From the NCBI RefSeq assembly GCF_030848475.1, contig NZ_JAVDDS010000002.1:89846-153845 (forward strand): DNA of 64,000 bases, in the 5' to 3' direction. This DNA comes from Herbivorax alkaliphila. Its GTDB lineage: Bacteria; Bacillota; Clostridia; Acetivibrionales; Acetivibrionaceae. The position numbers were made by a program, and so were the translations under genes. Shown one piece after another: positions 45,335 to 54,665 of the stretch. Below the pieces are notes generated by a model. That model did not search any database. It saw only the letters and a list, made by a program, of their open reading frames with translations, and was not told the origin of the DNA. Each line of letters opens with the position of its first letter. Positions within the stretch are counted from its first letter, which is position 1.

Positions 45335-48300
45335 TCAAACACTAACCATATCACGACCATTTTGTTTGGATTTGTAAAGAGCTTTATCGGCAGACTTAAT
45401 TAAGGTATTAAGTCCTGATGCATGACGTGGATAAGTTGCAATTCCAACACTTATTGTAACATTTAGTACTATTTCATCATTTATTATATCAAGATTTTTT
45501 ATTAAATCTCTTATTTTTTCGCCTGTGGTAAAGGCTCCATTGATATCTGTTTCAGGAAGAATTATAGCAATTTCATCTCCACCATATCTTGCAATAACAT
45601 CTTTAGTTCTCAAAGAATCTTTTAATAATTTTGAGATGCTTGTAAGAACTGTATCTCCTGCCTGATGACCATAAGTATCATTTACAATTTTAAATTTGTC
45701 TATATCAAACATGATGATGGAAAATATTTTGTTGTACTGTCTTGCTTGCTCAATTTCTCTTTTTAAAGTATATTTAAAATGACTGTGAGTTATAAGACCA
45801 GTAAGCCCATCTGTTGTAGCTGCTTTGAAAAGCTTTGCATTTTCAATAGAAACTGCAGCTTGAGCTATTATAGAATTTAGAATATTTATATCTTCTTTTG
45901 TAAATTCTGTAGCTGTTAACTTGTTTTCTAGATAACAAATACCATTAATTTCTTCATTATACTTTATAGGAATGCAAATTACCGTCTTTAGTTTTGTTAT
46001 AAGTTTACCTTGATATATTAAGTCTTTATCCTTTTTAGCAGTATTTGTGCTGATAAATATAGTACCTTTTTCCAACACTTCTTGAATAATATCTTCCATA
46101 ACAGTTATGTCTTCATCTGTGTATTTCTGTATGATATTTTCCATTTCGCCAGAAGTGTTGTTTTTTAACATTAAACATCCACTTTGGGCACCTGATATTT
46201 CTATTACAGTTGACAATACTTTATCTAAAAGAATATCCAGATCCAAAATGGAACTTATGCTTCTACTAACAGTTTCAATAGAAGAAATTCTCTGAAAGTT
46301 TTTAATTTCTTTTGATAATCTTTCATGGTGGTTTTTATCTCCATATTCAACTCCTAACAATTTCAAAACTTTTATCTCATAAGCTGTTGATTTTATTTCC
46401 TTAAACAAATTGTATGAAGTTTCTAAGTTGTACTTTGATTCTTTTTCTCTTCCGAATAGTTTTAAAAACAATCCGTACTCATAATAACTCTTTGAAGCTT
46501 CATATTTTCTTAAATATTTGTTACAGTGATTGATGCTATTTAAAAACATTTTTTCTGCTTCATTGAAATTACCTGTTAGCATTTGGTATCTTGCATTACA
46601 TCGCAATGCCCCGCCGTGATGAAGAACCCACTGCTTAGTTTGAGAAATAGCTTTTTTACAAATTCTTTTTATTTTATTTAAATATTTATTCTTATCATGT
46701 CTTTTCATATTTTGAGTGTTTTGAAGAAAGTGTGCTATGTATGCTTCTGCAAGGTTTTGATAGAGAAGCACTGTATATTGTTTTAAAAACTGGTTTTGTT
46801 CGTTTATTTTTTTTGCTTTCTCAAGACAATCTATAGCTTTAGATATTTCATTACACTCAATATAAGTAATTCCAATTTCAATGAATGAAGAACAATAATT
46901 AAAACAGTCTTTTGTTTGATATGACAAGTCAATGGATTTTAGCCCCCATTTTTTAGACTCTTCATAATCTCCTTTTTCTCTATAATATTGAATGTAAAAG
47001 ATACTTGCTGCACAGATAGTGTATGCATCCTTTAGTTTGCAAGCAGTTTCGTAAAACTGACCGTTTACAATACTCATATTGTCATAATTGCTTTGATAAT
47101 AATAGCCTTGTACTAATACATTTAAAGACATAGCAAATTCTTTTAGGTCACCTAATTTATTAAATGTATTTGCGCTTTTTTCAGCTATAGCAATTCCTTC
47201 CTGTAAACTGCCTGTCCAATTGTAAAAATGAGCAAAATACTGTTGTACTTCTGCGGCTCCCCATGGATAATCAAGTTCTAAAGCTAAATCAAATGCTGCA
47301 TGAAAAATTTTTTTTGATTTTTCAAATAAAGGTATGGCCATGCACATAGAGGCATAAGTTGTTAGACTCATGGCATGAAGGTGTGTTTTTGAAAGCTTAG
47401 CTTCTGTAAAATTAAGGGATTTAAAAGTGGTTCTAACAAATTTCAAAGTATCTGTTATTCCATAAGACCATAGTATAGAATTAAAACTAAATCCAATAAA
47501 ATGGTTTCTTTTGGCAAAATCGTTGCTTATATTGTACATGTTTTTTATACTAATTGTCTGTATATAATTAGTATCTTGATCAGAATTATTATTTGACTTA
47601 CAAATTTTTTTTATAGCAAGCTTGTGAATAATGTGAATAAAAAGCTCTATTATAATATCAAAAATAACAAGTGCTTTTTTTGAATGTAGAGTAATACCAT
47701 ATTTTTTAAGGCCTTTTTCAATATATTTCTGACAATTATCATTATCTCCATGCTTTGAATATGCTATTCCTATAAGATTATAAATAAAAGCTTCATCAGT
47801 ATAATTAGATATATATTTTAAATTTTCTTTTAACATATTAATAGCTTCATTGGTTTTACCAATTGAAACATATATATGTCCAATGGTATATATACATTCA
47901 AACCATTTTTTACTTCCATGCTGGCAGTTTTCATTTATATATTTTAATGCCTGTAAATAATATTTTATAGCATCTTCATTTGCATATTTCTCAAGAGATT
48001 TAATTCCTGCTAAAAGAACATATTCAAGTGCTTTATCTTTTTCCTCTGCATTAATATAATGATGTGCAATGTCATATACCGTTTCGCCAGGCTCATTTAT
48101 ATGAGTTAATTCAAGTATTTTAGCAACTATTAAGTGTAAACGTTTTTTTTGCGTTTTATCAATATTTTTGTAAAAGGCTTCTTTAATTCTGTCATGAACA
48201 AAAAGTACAATTCCCTTTTGGGACAAATCCTGTTCGAGAAGCTGCATGCTTATAGACTTATCAATTACTTTTAAAATTCTATCTTTTTCTAACTCTAAGC

Positions 48301-50200
48301 ATGAATATAGAAACTCAATACTAAACTTTTTTCCTATTACAGCAGCATTTGCTAGCACGTTTATTTCTTCATGGGTTAACTCATGAATTCTTTTTAAAAT
48401 AATATCAATGATTGTAGAAGGGATCTGAATTTTTTCTAAGGCTTCTTTTTCAAAATGCCATTTGTCTTCTTTATATACGATAACCTTTTTACTGATAAGG
48501 TGTTTTAAAATTTCTATTGAAAAATAGGGATTTCCCTTTCCTTTTTGTAAAATAAAATGAGCTATTTCTCTTGTGTTATTACTACTCTCAAACAATAGTT
48601 TTGAAATAAAAGAAACTATTTTATTTATATCAAAAGGTTTTAATTTTATTTCTGCAAAAGAGTAATTATTACTTTTAGTTTTATTCAATAGATTTACTAA
48701 AGGGTGAGTTTCATGTATTTCATCATCTCTGTAGGTTCCTATAATTAGTATATGATTATTTATTATTTGACTGGTAAGTTGCAGAAGCAAATCAATACTT
48801 GAATCATCAATCCATTGTAAATCATCTAATATTATTACAATTGAACTATAATGGCTGCCTAATGTTGAAAAAAAGTTGTTGACTACGTTATGAACTCTAT
48901 TTTTTTCGCTTTCAAATTTAAGATTTACTAAAGGTGTACAGTCTTCAAACAATTTTTTCATTTGAGGATTTATTTTTACAAGTACTTCACCTAAATCACC
49001 TAGATTCTCTTTAATCTTTTGTTTAATTTTTTCTTTTTCATTTTCATTATGGCTCTCAAAAAATTTCAAATACTCATTTAATGCATCAATAAAGGGAGAA
49101 AAGGGAGTTTTGTTGTTTCCTAAAAAGCATTTTCCATAAATATATATGCATTCTTGTCCATGTATATAGTTTATTAATTCATCTACCAATCTGGTTTTAC
49201 CCTGACCTGCTTCACCACTTATTAAGCATAGAGAACCTACGCCTTTCATTGATTGGTTACATTTTTCCTTTAAAACATTTAATTCTTCTTCTCTTCCAAT
49301 AAGGCTTGTTCTGTAATTTAATTTAATTTGCTTATCGAGCATACCTATTTCAAAGTCTTTTTCTCCATTCTTGTATTTTTTCAAATCATTTATGAGTCCT
49401 TGAATGCTTTGATATCTTTTTTCGGGCTCTTTTTCCAGCATTTTAAACACTATTTTTTCTAAAATCCATGGCACACTAAAATTTAATTCTTTAATACTTA
49501 GGGGAAGTTTTGCTATATGTTGATGAATAATAGAACTTGGGCTCTCACCAGTAAATGGAAGTGTGCTGGTGAGTAGTTGATAAAAGATAATACCTAAAGA
49601 GTAAATATCAGAACGCTCATCAATACTACTTTTTATAAAACCACTTTGTTCAGGAGATATATAATAAAACATGTCATTAATTTTAGAAAAATCAAGATCA
49701 TATTCTCTAACATGTGATATTCCAAAATTATAAATCTTAATGGAAGTCTCTTTACTTCTATCTTCATTTATAAGTATGTTTTCAGGTCTTAATTCTCGGT
49801 GTGAAATATTTGAAGCGTGTACTTTTTTTAATGCTTCACAAATTTCTAATACAATATCTAAAGACTCATTTATGTTAAGGGGTTTGTTTTTACCTAAAAG
49901 TTCTGACAGGCTTATTCCTTGAAAATATTCCATTACAACGTAAAGTGATTGATCATATTCACCAACTTCAAATATTTTTAATATGCCAGGTGTTATTAGT
50001 TTAGATATAGCACTAGTTTCATTTTTAAATCTTATTATATCTTCAAATCTTTTAGATATAGCATGTTTATTTAGCATTGTTATGACAACATTAGTGTTCT
50101 CATGTATGTTTTCGGCTAGCCAAATAGTACTAATATGACTAGAAGCCAGTTTTCTAATTAATGTATATTTTTTAAATGTTATTTCACCTTTGATATCCAT
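45335..50200 (-). CDS. Pseudokinase-AAA-TPR-GAF-diguanylate cyclase giant
   Basis: A 1621-residue cytoplasmic signalling protein. A Ser/Thr-kinase-like domain (about 1-270) is followed by an AAA/STAND ATPase (about 300-620; P-loop GEAGQGKT near 328, Walker B ILDDLQW near 457), TPR-like helices (about 700-1270), a GAF domain (about 1300-1440) and a GGDEF domain with RYGGDEI near 1540 and an intact inhibitory RTKD. The kinase part has lost its catalytic residues: HRE-L-R-P-E-N for HRDLKPEN, NFG for DFG, and no clear Lys in VVITML. It keeps the SPEQ and SDIYSLG landmarks. So it is probably a ligand or protein-binding module and the output is c-di-GMP. ATG 50200 follows AGGAGG. Confidence 0.92.
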   Translation of the reverse strand: MDIKGEITFKKYTLIRKLASSHISTIWLAENIHENTNVVITMLNKHAISKRFEDIIRFKNETSAISKLITPGILKIFEVGEYDQSLYVVMEYFQGISLSELLGKNKPLNINESLDIVLEICEALKKVHASNISHRELRPENILINEDRSKETSIKIYNFGISHVREYDLDFSKINDMFYYISPEQSGFIKSSIDERSDIYSLGIIFYQLLTSTLPFTGESPSSIIHQHIAKLPLSIKELNFSVPWILEKIVFKMLEKEPEKRYQSIQGLINDLKKYKNGEKDFEIGMLDKQIKLNYRTSLIGREEELNVLKEKCNQSMKGVGSLCLISGEAGQGKTRLVDELINYIHGQECIYIYGKCFLGNNKTPFSPFIDALNEYLKFFESHNENEKEKIKQKIKENLGDLGEVLVKINPQMKKLFEDCTPLVNLKFESEKNRVHNVVNNFFSTLGSHYSSIVIILDDLQWIDDSSIDLLLQLTSQIINNHILIIGTYRDDEIHETHPLVNLLNKTKSNNYSFAEIKLKPFDINKIVSFISKLLFESSNNTREIAHFILQKGKGNPYFSIEILKHLISKKVIVYKEDKWHFEKEALEKIQIPSTIIDIILKRIHELTHEEINVLANAAVIGKKFSIEFLYSCLELEKDRILKVIDKSISMQLLEQDLSQKGIVLFVHDRIKEAFYKNIDKTQKKRLHLIVAKILELTHINEPGETVYDIAHHYINAEEKDKALEYVLLAGIKSLEKYANEDAIKYYLQALKYINENCQHGSKKWFECIYTIGHIYVSIGKTNEAINMLKENLKYISNYTDEAFIYNLIGIAYSKHGDNDNCQKYIEKGLKKYGITLHSKKALVIFDIIIELFIHIIHKLAIKKICKSNNNSDQDTNYIQTISIKNMYNISNDFAKRNHFIGFSFNSILWSYGITDTLKFVRTTFKSLNFTEAKLSKTHLHAMSLTTYASMCMAIPLFEKSKKIFHAAFDLALELDYPWGAAEVQQYFAHFYNWTGSLQEGIAIAEKSANTFNKLGDLKEFAMSLNVLVQGYYYQSNYDNMSIVNGQFYETACKLKDAYTICAASIFYIQYYREKGDYEESKKWGLKSIDLSYQTKDCFNYCSSFIEIGITYIECNEISKAIDCLEKAKKINEQNQFLKQYTVLLYQNLAEAYIAHFLQNTQNMKRHDKNKYLNKIKRICKKAISQTKQWVLHHGGALRCNARYQMLTGNFNEAEKMFLNSINHCNKYLRKYEASKSYYEYGLFLKLFGREKESKYNLETSYNLFKEIKSTAYEIKVLKLLGVEYGDKNHHERLSKEIKNFQRISSIETVSRSISSILDLDILLDKVLSTVIEISGAQSGCLMLKNNTSGEMENIIQKYTDEDITVMEDIIQEVLEKGTIFISTNTAKKDKDLIYQGKLITKLKTVICIPIKYNEEINGICYLENKLTATEFTKEDINILNSIIAQAAVSIENAKLFKAATTDGLTGLITHSHFKYTLKREIEQARQYNKIFSIIMFDIDKFKIVNDTYGHQAGDTVLTSISKLLKDSLRTKDVIARYGGDEIAIILPETDINGAFTTGEKIRDLIKNLDIINDEIVLNVTISVGIATYPRHASGLNTLIKSADKALYKSKQNGRDMVSV

Positions 50201-50338
50201 CTAAGTCCTCCTGATTATTGCAATATATCATAATGTGTTTATCGGTTAATCCAAAAGAAATATTTAGCACAATGCTTTAAGAATTGGCTTCTATGATATC
50301 TGAAATTAATAGTCATTTTAAAATAGGACAAAAAAAGG

Positions 50339-50382
50339 ACCGTGGCATTCTTAGGTTTAGAAGTGAGAATGCACGGTTTTTT
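50339..50382 (+). terminator. Orphan terminator-like hairpin
   Basis: Stem arms 50339-50351 and 50366-50377 (ACCGTG-GCATTCT against AGAATGC-ACGGT, one unpaired base) lead into six T residues at 50377-50382. An A run also flanks the left arm. No gene on the plus strand ends before it, so it may be the leftover of one. Confidence 0.6.
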
Positions 50383-50673
50383 AGGGGAGTAAATATATAT
50401 TTTAAAATATTATTTTTGATTGTCAGAGTACATATCGATAAAAAGTATAAATTACTTTAGCTTTTTTTAAAAAACTTTTTCTCAAAATTAGCTGGACATC
50501 CCCAAATCCAATAATCCACAATTATCACGTAGTGAATTTATTGGCACAGTATGTGAAATATTAATTGAAAAAGTAAATGAACTAGGAATCCGAGGATTTA
50601 TAAATTCCATAAAAAAATATGTGAAGGAGCACCATTAGATAAATATAGAATAGAAAATGCAAGAAATAGAAGG

Positions 50674-50738
50674 TTTAACTCCACCTGAAGATTTATAAGA
50701 GCAACTCCACCTTATAGGTGGAGTCTTAGAATAAGATG
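50674..50738. repeat. Relative of the twin-hairpin element
   Basis: Contains ACTCCACCTGAAG, found in the element at 15741-15836, followed by a hairpin ACTCCACC/GGTGGAGT (50704-50711 with 50717-50724) and the ending TTAGAATAAGATGAAG, close to the end of the other copies. Confidence 0.5.
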
Positions 50739-50932
50739 AAGATTTTCAGTAGAAGTGTGTAAATTAACAATCTACTTACAGTTATCTATTCATAAAAATA
50801 AGTTGAGTATAGGTATTAGAATGTCTTGACTGTTCAAGCTTTGCTTTCTACAAGAAAGTAAAGCTTGAATTGTGATATAAAAAAGTTATAATTATAAGTA
50901 AAATAATATATTTAAGCAATAAGGAGACTTAC

Positions 50933-52237
50933 GTGAGTTTTAAATATTATAATGAATATATGCCTTCACTTAATTCTATGGCAGCCCAGTTATTTGACAT
51001 TAAAGGTAGAATTAAAGAAAGGTATGTCAAATTCAAAAAACAAAACAGTCATGAATATCCATATAAAGTAATTAAGCTGGAAAAGGATTGCTTTAATCTT
51101 GAGGAACTATTAACTTTATATTCAAAGGAAGAATTAAAAACTATTATTGAATATTTAGAAGTTGATATTTTAAAAAACTCAAAAAAGTCAATGCTTGTTT
51201 CAGAACTTTCAAATGAAATTATTAAAAAATTTAAATTATTTTTAGAATTAATAAATGAGGATATGTATTACTTTATAGAATCACTCCAAGGATTACAAAA
51301 GATACCTTCAAATAAAATAAATAATCAGAATTCTTTTATAAACTATCTGATTGAGAGGGGATTGCTTTTTTGTTGCTTTATTGGTAATGAAGAAGTATTT
51401 GTTATGCCAAAAGAGCTTCAGGATATATTTAAAAACGTTGATTATTATAAGTTCAAAAAAACAACTAAATTAAACACCTGCATTTGTAAAATGGGAAGAG
51501 GTATTTTGTATTATTATGGGGTTGTAGATGAATATGATTTTAATAAGCTTTATAAAATTATGATTAATAACTATAAAGAAGGATTTTTAGACAAAAAAGT
51601 TTCTTTTCCTCATATAAGAGATATAGATAGTTTAAATGGAAAGGATACTGAAAGAATTGACGAAATATTTAAAAATTATGCATGTTATGACAGTCAGGTT
51701 GAAATCGTGCAATTTGATGATGATTTTTACCGCTTTTATTATGCCGATCACTCTGTTGCTTATCCTTATAATACATATATTAAGCAAAATAACATGAAAG
51801 ATATTGAGTTTGTAGAACTATCTTGCAATGATTTGTTAAAAGGACAAATGACAGATAGTTGTGCAAAAAAGAAAATGAGCCAGTACCTTTCTAATAATTT
51901 TAATGTAAGCTTATTAGAGGCTGAGTTAATTGTAGATGAGTGGAGCTGGTATGAAAAAAATGATATGGACTTTAGAATTTATGTAGACTTAATTTTAGAA
52001 CAATTAAATTGTGCAGATGTTGCTGAGATAAATACAATGCTTTCATTTTGTTTTAGCAATTTTATGAATGATATAATAAAATGGAGACTTAAAGGCCATA
52101 CACTAAAGCAGTTAACTCAGAAAGAAAGAGGAGAGTTTCAAGAAAGTGTGAATCCAAACCCCGAGGGAAAAACTGGGAGAAATGCTCCGTGCCCTTGTGG
52201 GAGTGGCAAAAAATACAAGAAATGTTGCGGTAAATAG
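50933..52237 (+). CDS. SEC-C motif protein upstream of an SNF2 helicase
   Basis: A 434-residue soluble protein. The last 20 residues are a SEC-C metal-binding motif (GRNAPCPCGSGKKYKKCCGK), which binds zinc through three Cys and a Cys/His and mediates contacts with nucleoprotein or other partners, as in SecA. Near residues 45-100 a SAP- or Rho-N-like helical segment (ELLTLYSKEELKTIIEYLEV) suggests nucleic-acid contact. The rest is not recognised. GTG 50933 follows AAGGAG. The SNF2 helicase gene begins 27 bases after its end, so the two are cotranscribed. It may be an adaptor or DNA-targeting subunit, which is inference. Confidence 0.8.
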   Translation: MSFKYYNEYMPSLNSMAAQLFDIKGRIKERYVKFKKQNSHEYPYKVIKLEKDCFNLEELLTLYSKEELKTIIEYLEVDILKNSKKSMLVSELSNEIIKKFKLFLELINEDMYYFIESLQGLQKIPSNKINNQNSFINYLIERGLLFCCFIGNEEVFVMPKELQDIFKNVDYYKFKKTTKLNTCICKMGRGILYYYGVVDEYDFNKLYKIMINNYKEGFLDKKVSFPHIRDIDSLNGKDTERIDEIFKNYACYDSQVEIVQFDDDFYRFYYADHSVAYPYNTYIKQNNMKDIEFVELSCNDLLKGQMTDSCAKKKMSQYLSNNFNVSLLEAELIVDEWSWYEKNDMDFRIYVDLILEQLNCADVAEINTMLSFCFSNFMNDIIKWRLKGHTLKQLTQKERGEFQESVNPNPEGKTGRNAPCPCGSGKKYKKCCGK

Positions 52238-52264
52238 ATAAAGTTAGGATAGGGGAAATTCAAA

Positions 52265-54460
52265 ATGAAAAATAAACTAATTGGAAATGTTGATTTTGAG
52301 GCTTGGAAAGTGGAAGACACTGGTGAAGAAGAAATGGAAAATGAATATTCACTTAGAAAATGGAAGCCTGAAAATTCTAAATTTAAATTGTATATAGATT
52401 TTGACAAAAATTTTATTGTTATATATCCAGTATTACATATAGAAAATAGAACATATCTACTAAGTAATTACAAAGATGAAGGAAATAGTAGAATAGAAGT
52501 TTTTATGAGCTACTTCAGTACTAAATATAGAACATTTAAAATAAGACAATCTCTGAATTTTCCTGAACTTTTAACATTGCCTGTAATATACACCGATGAT
52601 ATACTCGATTTTTTTCTTGTTGTAATACCTGATTTTTTGAAAATAGCAGAGGTTTATTATACTGAAAACTTGAAAAAAGTAATGATAAAAAAGAATATAA
52701 AATTTAATATATCATCTAATGGTGGTAGTATTGAGGAGTATTTATTTTGTGACTTTGATTTTGATATATCACCAGATGATTTAGAAGAGATGATAAATTC
52801 TTATAAAAGCAAAGAAGAAATGCGTTTTTATCAGCTAAAAAGTGGCGGATTTGTTGACTTAAGAGCAGAAAAGGTAGCTAAAACACTTGAGTTTTTAAGA
52901 AAGTTTGGGATAACTAAAAAGGATCTTGAAAAAAGAAAAATAGCCATTCCCAAACAAGAGCTACTATACACTTCAAACCTTATAGAAAAAGCAAAGGAAG
53001 ATAATGCTATAGAACTTTCGGGAATTGACTTAAGTAATGTTGAAGAAAGTATGTTTAATATTTCAGATGTTAATTTTGACATTCCTAAATCTATAAACGC
53101 CCAATTGCGAAATTATCAAAAAGAAGGCTACAGATGGATGAAAAAGCTTTTTCATATGGGTTTAGGTGGTATTCTTGCAGATGATATGGGACTAGGAAAG
53201 ACATTGCAGACAATTGCTCTTATTGCATCTTCTATAGAACAAAATGAGAACTTGAAATGCCTGATAATAGTTCCAACATCGCTTATTGACAATTGGATGA
53301 GTGAGTTTGAAAAATTTGCTCCAGATATAAAATGTACTTCTATTGTTGGAGAAGTTTTGGAGAGGGAAAAAAGGCTAAGGGAATATAAAAGTTATAATGT
53401 TATGATAACATCTTATGGCCTTGTTTTAAATGATATTAAAAATTACAGAAGAAAAAAATTTGATATAATAATTTTAGATGAGGCACAAAAGATTAAAAAT
53501 CACCTGTCTAAAACATCAACTGAAATAAAGAGCATAAAGGGGAATGTTAAATTTGCATTAACAGGCACTCCTATTGAAAATAACCTATATGAACTCTGGT
53601 CAATTTTTAACTGGACAATGCCGCCACTTTTAAAGGATTTTAAAGCATTTAAATCAAAGTATATAGGATCAAATGAAAATTTAGAAGAGTTAAAAGAAAG
53701 AGTTAGTCCGTTTATCTTAAGAAGAATTAAAAAGGATGTTCTTGAAGATTTACCTGAAAAAACAGAAACTACAATTAAAGTAGAATTGACGGATACTCAG
53801 AAAAAGCTCTATTTAGGATATAGAAATAAGGCAATTGAGTTAATAGAGGAAGGAAGTAAATTATTTGATATTTTGCCCCAACTGACAAGACTTAGGCAAA
53901 TATGTTGTCACCCTGGGATGTTTTTAGAGGATTATTCTGATAAAAGCATTAAGACAGATGTTTTAATGGATATATTAAATCAGCTTAAGGAAGAAAATAG
54001 ACGGGCATTAGTTTTTTCTCAGTTTACTTCTATGCTAGATATAATAAAAGCCCAACTGGAAAAAGAAAATATTAAGTATGAAATGCTTGATGGGCGTACA
54101 CCTCAAAAAAAGAGAGATGGTATTATAAAAAGGTTTAACAACGACGATTCAACAGCATTTCTTATTTCATTAAAAGCTGGTGGTACAGGCTTAAACTTAA
54201 CATCAGCAGATACAGTAATTCATTTTGATCCCTGGTGGAATCCAAGTGTAGAAGAACAGGCTTCTGCAAGAGCTCACAGGATAGGTCAGAAAAAGAAGGT
54301 GCAAGTAATATATTTAATTGCCAAGGGTACTATTGAAGAGAGAATTAATGATGTAAAACAAAATAAAAAAGAATTAATTGATAAAATAATAGAGCCTACA
54401 AGCCAAACAATATCAGACATTACAGTTGAAGAGGTAAAAAAACTTTTGGTATGGGATTGA
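52265..54460 (+). CDS. SNF2-family helicase 2
   Basis: A 731-residue SNF2 ATPase with all motor motifs: DDMGLGKT (about 305), DEAQ (about 405), LTGTPIENN (about 432), FSQFTSMLDI in the second lobe and QASARAHRIGQ (about 665). The N-terminal region (about 1-270) is shorter and unlike that of the helicase at 28712, although both share the QLKSGGFVDL/RLKNGSIINL type segment before the motor. It follows the SEC-C gene in one transcript and precedes the Hsp70 group by 205 bases. The role is probably remodelling of DNA-protein complexes in a defence or repair setting. Confidence 0.9.
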   Translation: MKNKLIGNVDFEAWKVEDTGEEEMENEYSLRKWKPENSKFKLYIDFDKNFIVIYPVLHIENRTYLLSNYKDEGNSRIEVFMSYFSTKYRTFKIRQSLNFPELLTLPVIYTDDILDFFLVVIPDFLKIAEVYYTENLKKVMIKKNIKFNISSNGGSIEEYLFCDFDFDISPDDLEEMINSYKSKEEMRFYQLKSGGFVDLRAEKVAKTLEFLRKFGITKKDLEKRKIAIPKQELLYTSNLIEKAKEDNAIELSGIDLSNVEESMFNISDVNFDIPKSINAQLRNYQKEGYRWMKKLFHMGLGGILADDMGLGKTLQTIALIASSIEQNENLKCLIIVPTSLIDNWMSEFEKFAPDIKCTSIVGEVLEREKRLREYKSYNVMITSYGLVLNDIKNYRRKKFDIIILDEAQKIKNHLSKTSTEIKSIKGNVKFALTGTPIENNLYELWSIFNWTMPPLLKDFKAFKSKYIGSNENLEELKERVSPFILRRIKKDVLEDLPEKTETTIKVELTDTQKKLYLGYRNKAIELIEEGSKLFDILPQLTRLRQICCHPGMFLEDYSDKSIKTDVLMDILNQLKEENRRALVFSQFTSMLDIIKAQLEKENIKYEMLDGRTPQKKRDGIIKRFNNDDSTAFLISLKAGGTGLNLTSADTVIHFDPWWNPSVEEQASARAHRIGQKKKVQVIYLIAKGTIEERINDVKQNKKELIDKIIEPTSQTISDITVEEVKKLLVWD

Positions 54461-54665
54461 AGGTAAAAAGATGGTTTTAGGAGTAAAGTGTTAATATAAG
54501 CTTTATTAGAAATTGTATAGTAAAAAAGAGAAATTAAAAAATATAGTTTATTTATAGTTGAATTTATAATACGTTTTATATCCAACCTAAGAGTTGTTAT
54601 AAAATTATTCTTTTTGTTTTAAATAAAAAATGGTATTATTAATATATAAACAGGAGGATAATTGA

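Larger units (their letters stand above)
50201..50932. other. Intergenic region with hairpins and a gene scrap
   Basis: A 730-base stretch without an intact gene. It holds a terminator-like hairpin at 50339-50382, a 48-codon open stretch at 50492-50638 (SEFIGTVCEILIEKVNELGI) without start or ribosome site that may be a scrap of a lost gene, a relative of the 15741 hairpin element at 50674-50738, and a 17-bp hairpin at 50833-50869 with a 3-base loop just before the SEC-C gene. Confidence 0.5.

Noticed and set aside
50492..50638. Small protein of 48 codons
   Set aside because: No start codon with ribosome site and a stop directly before; kept only as a possible gene scrap.
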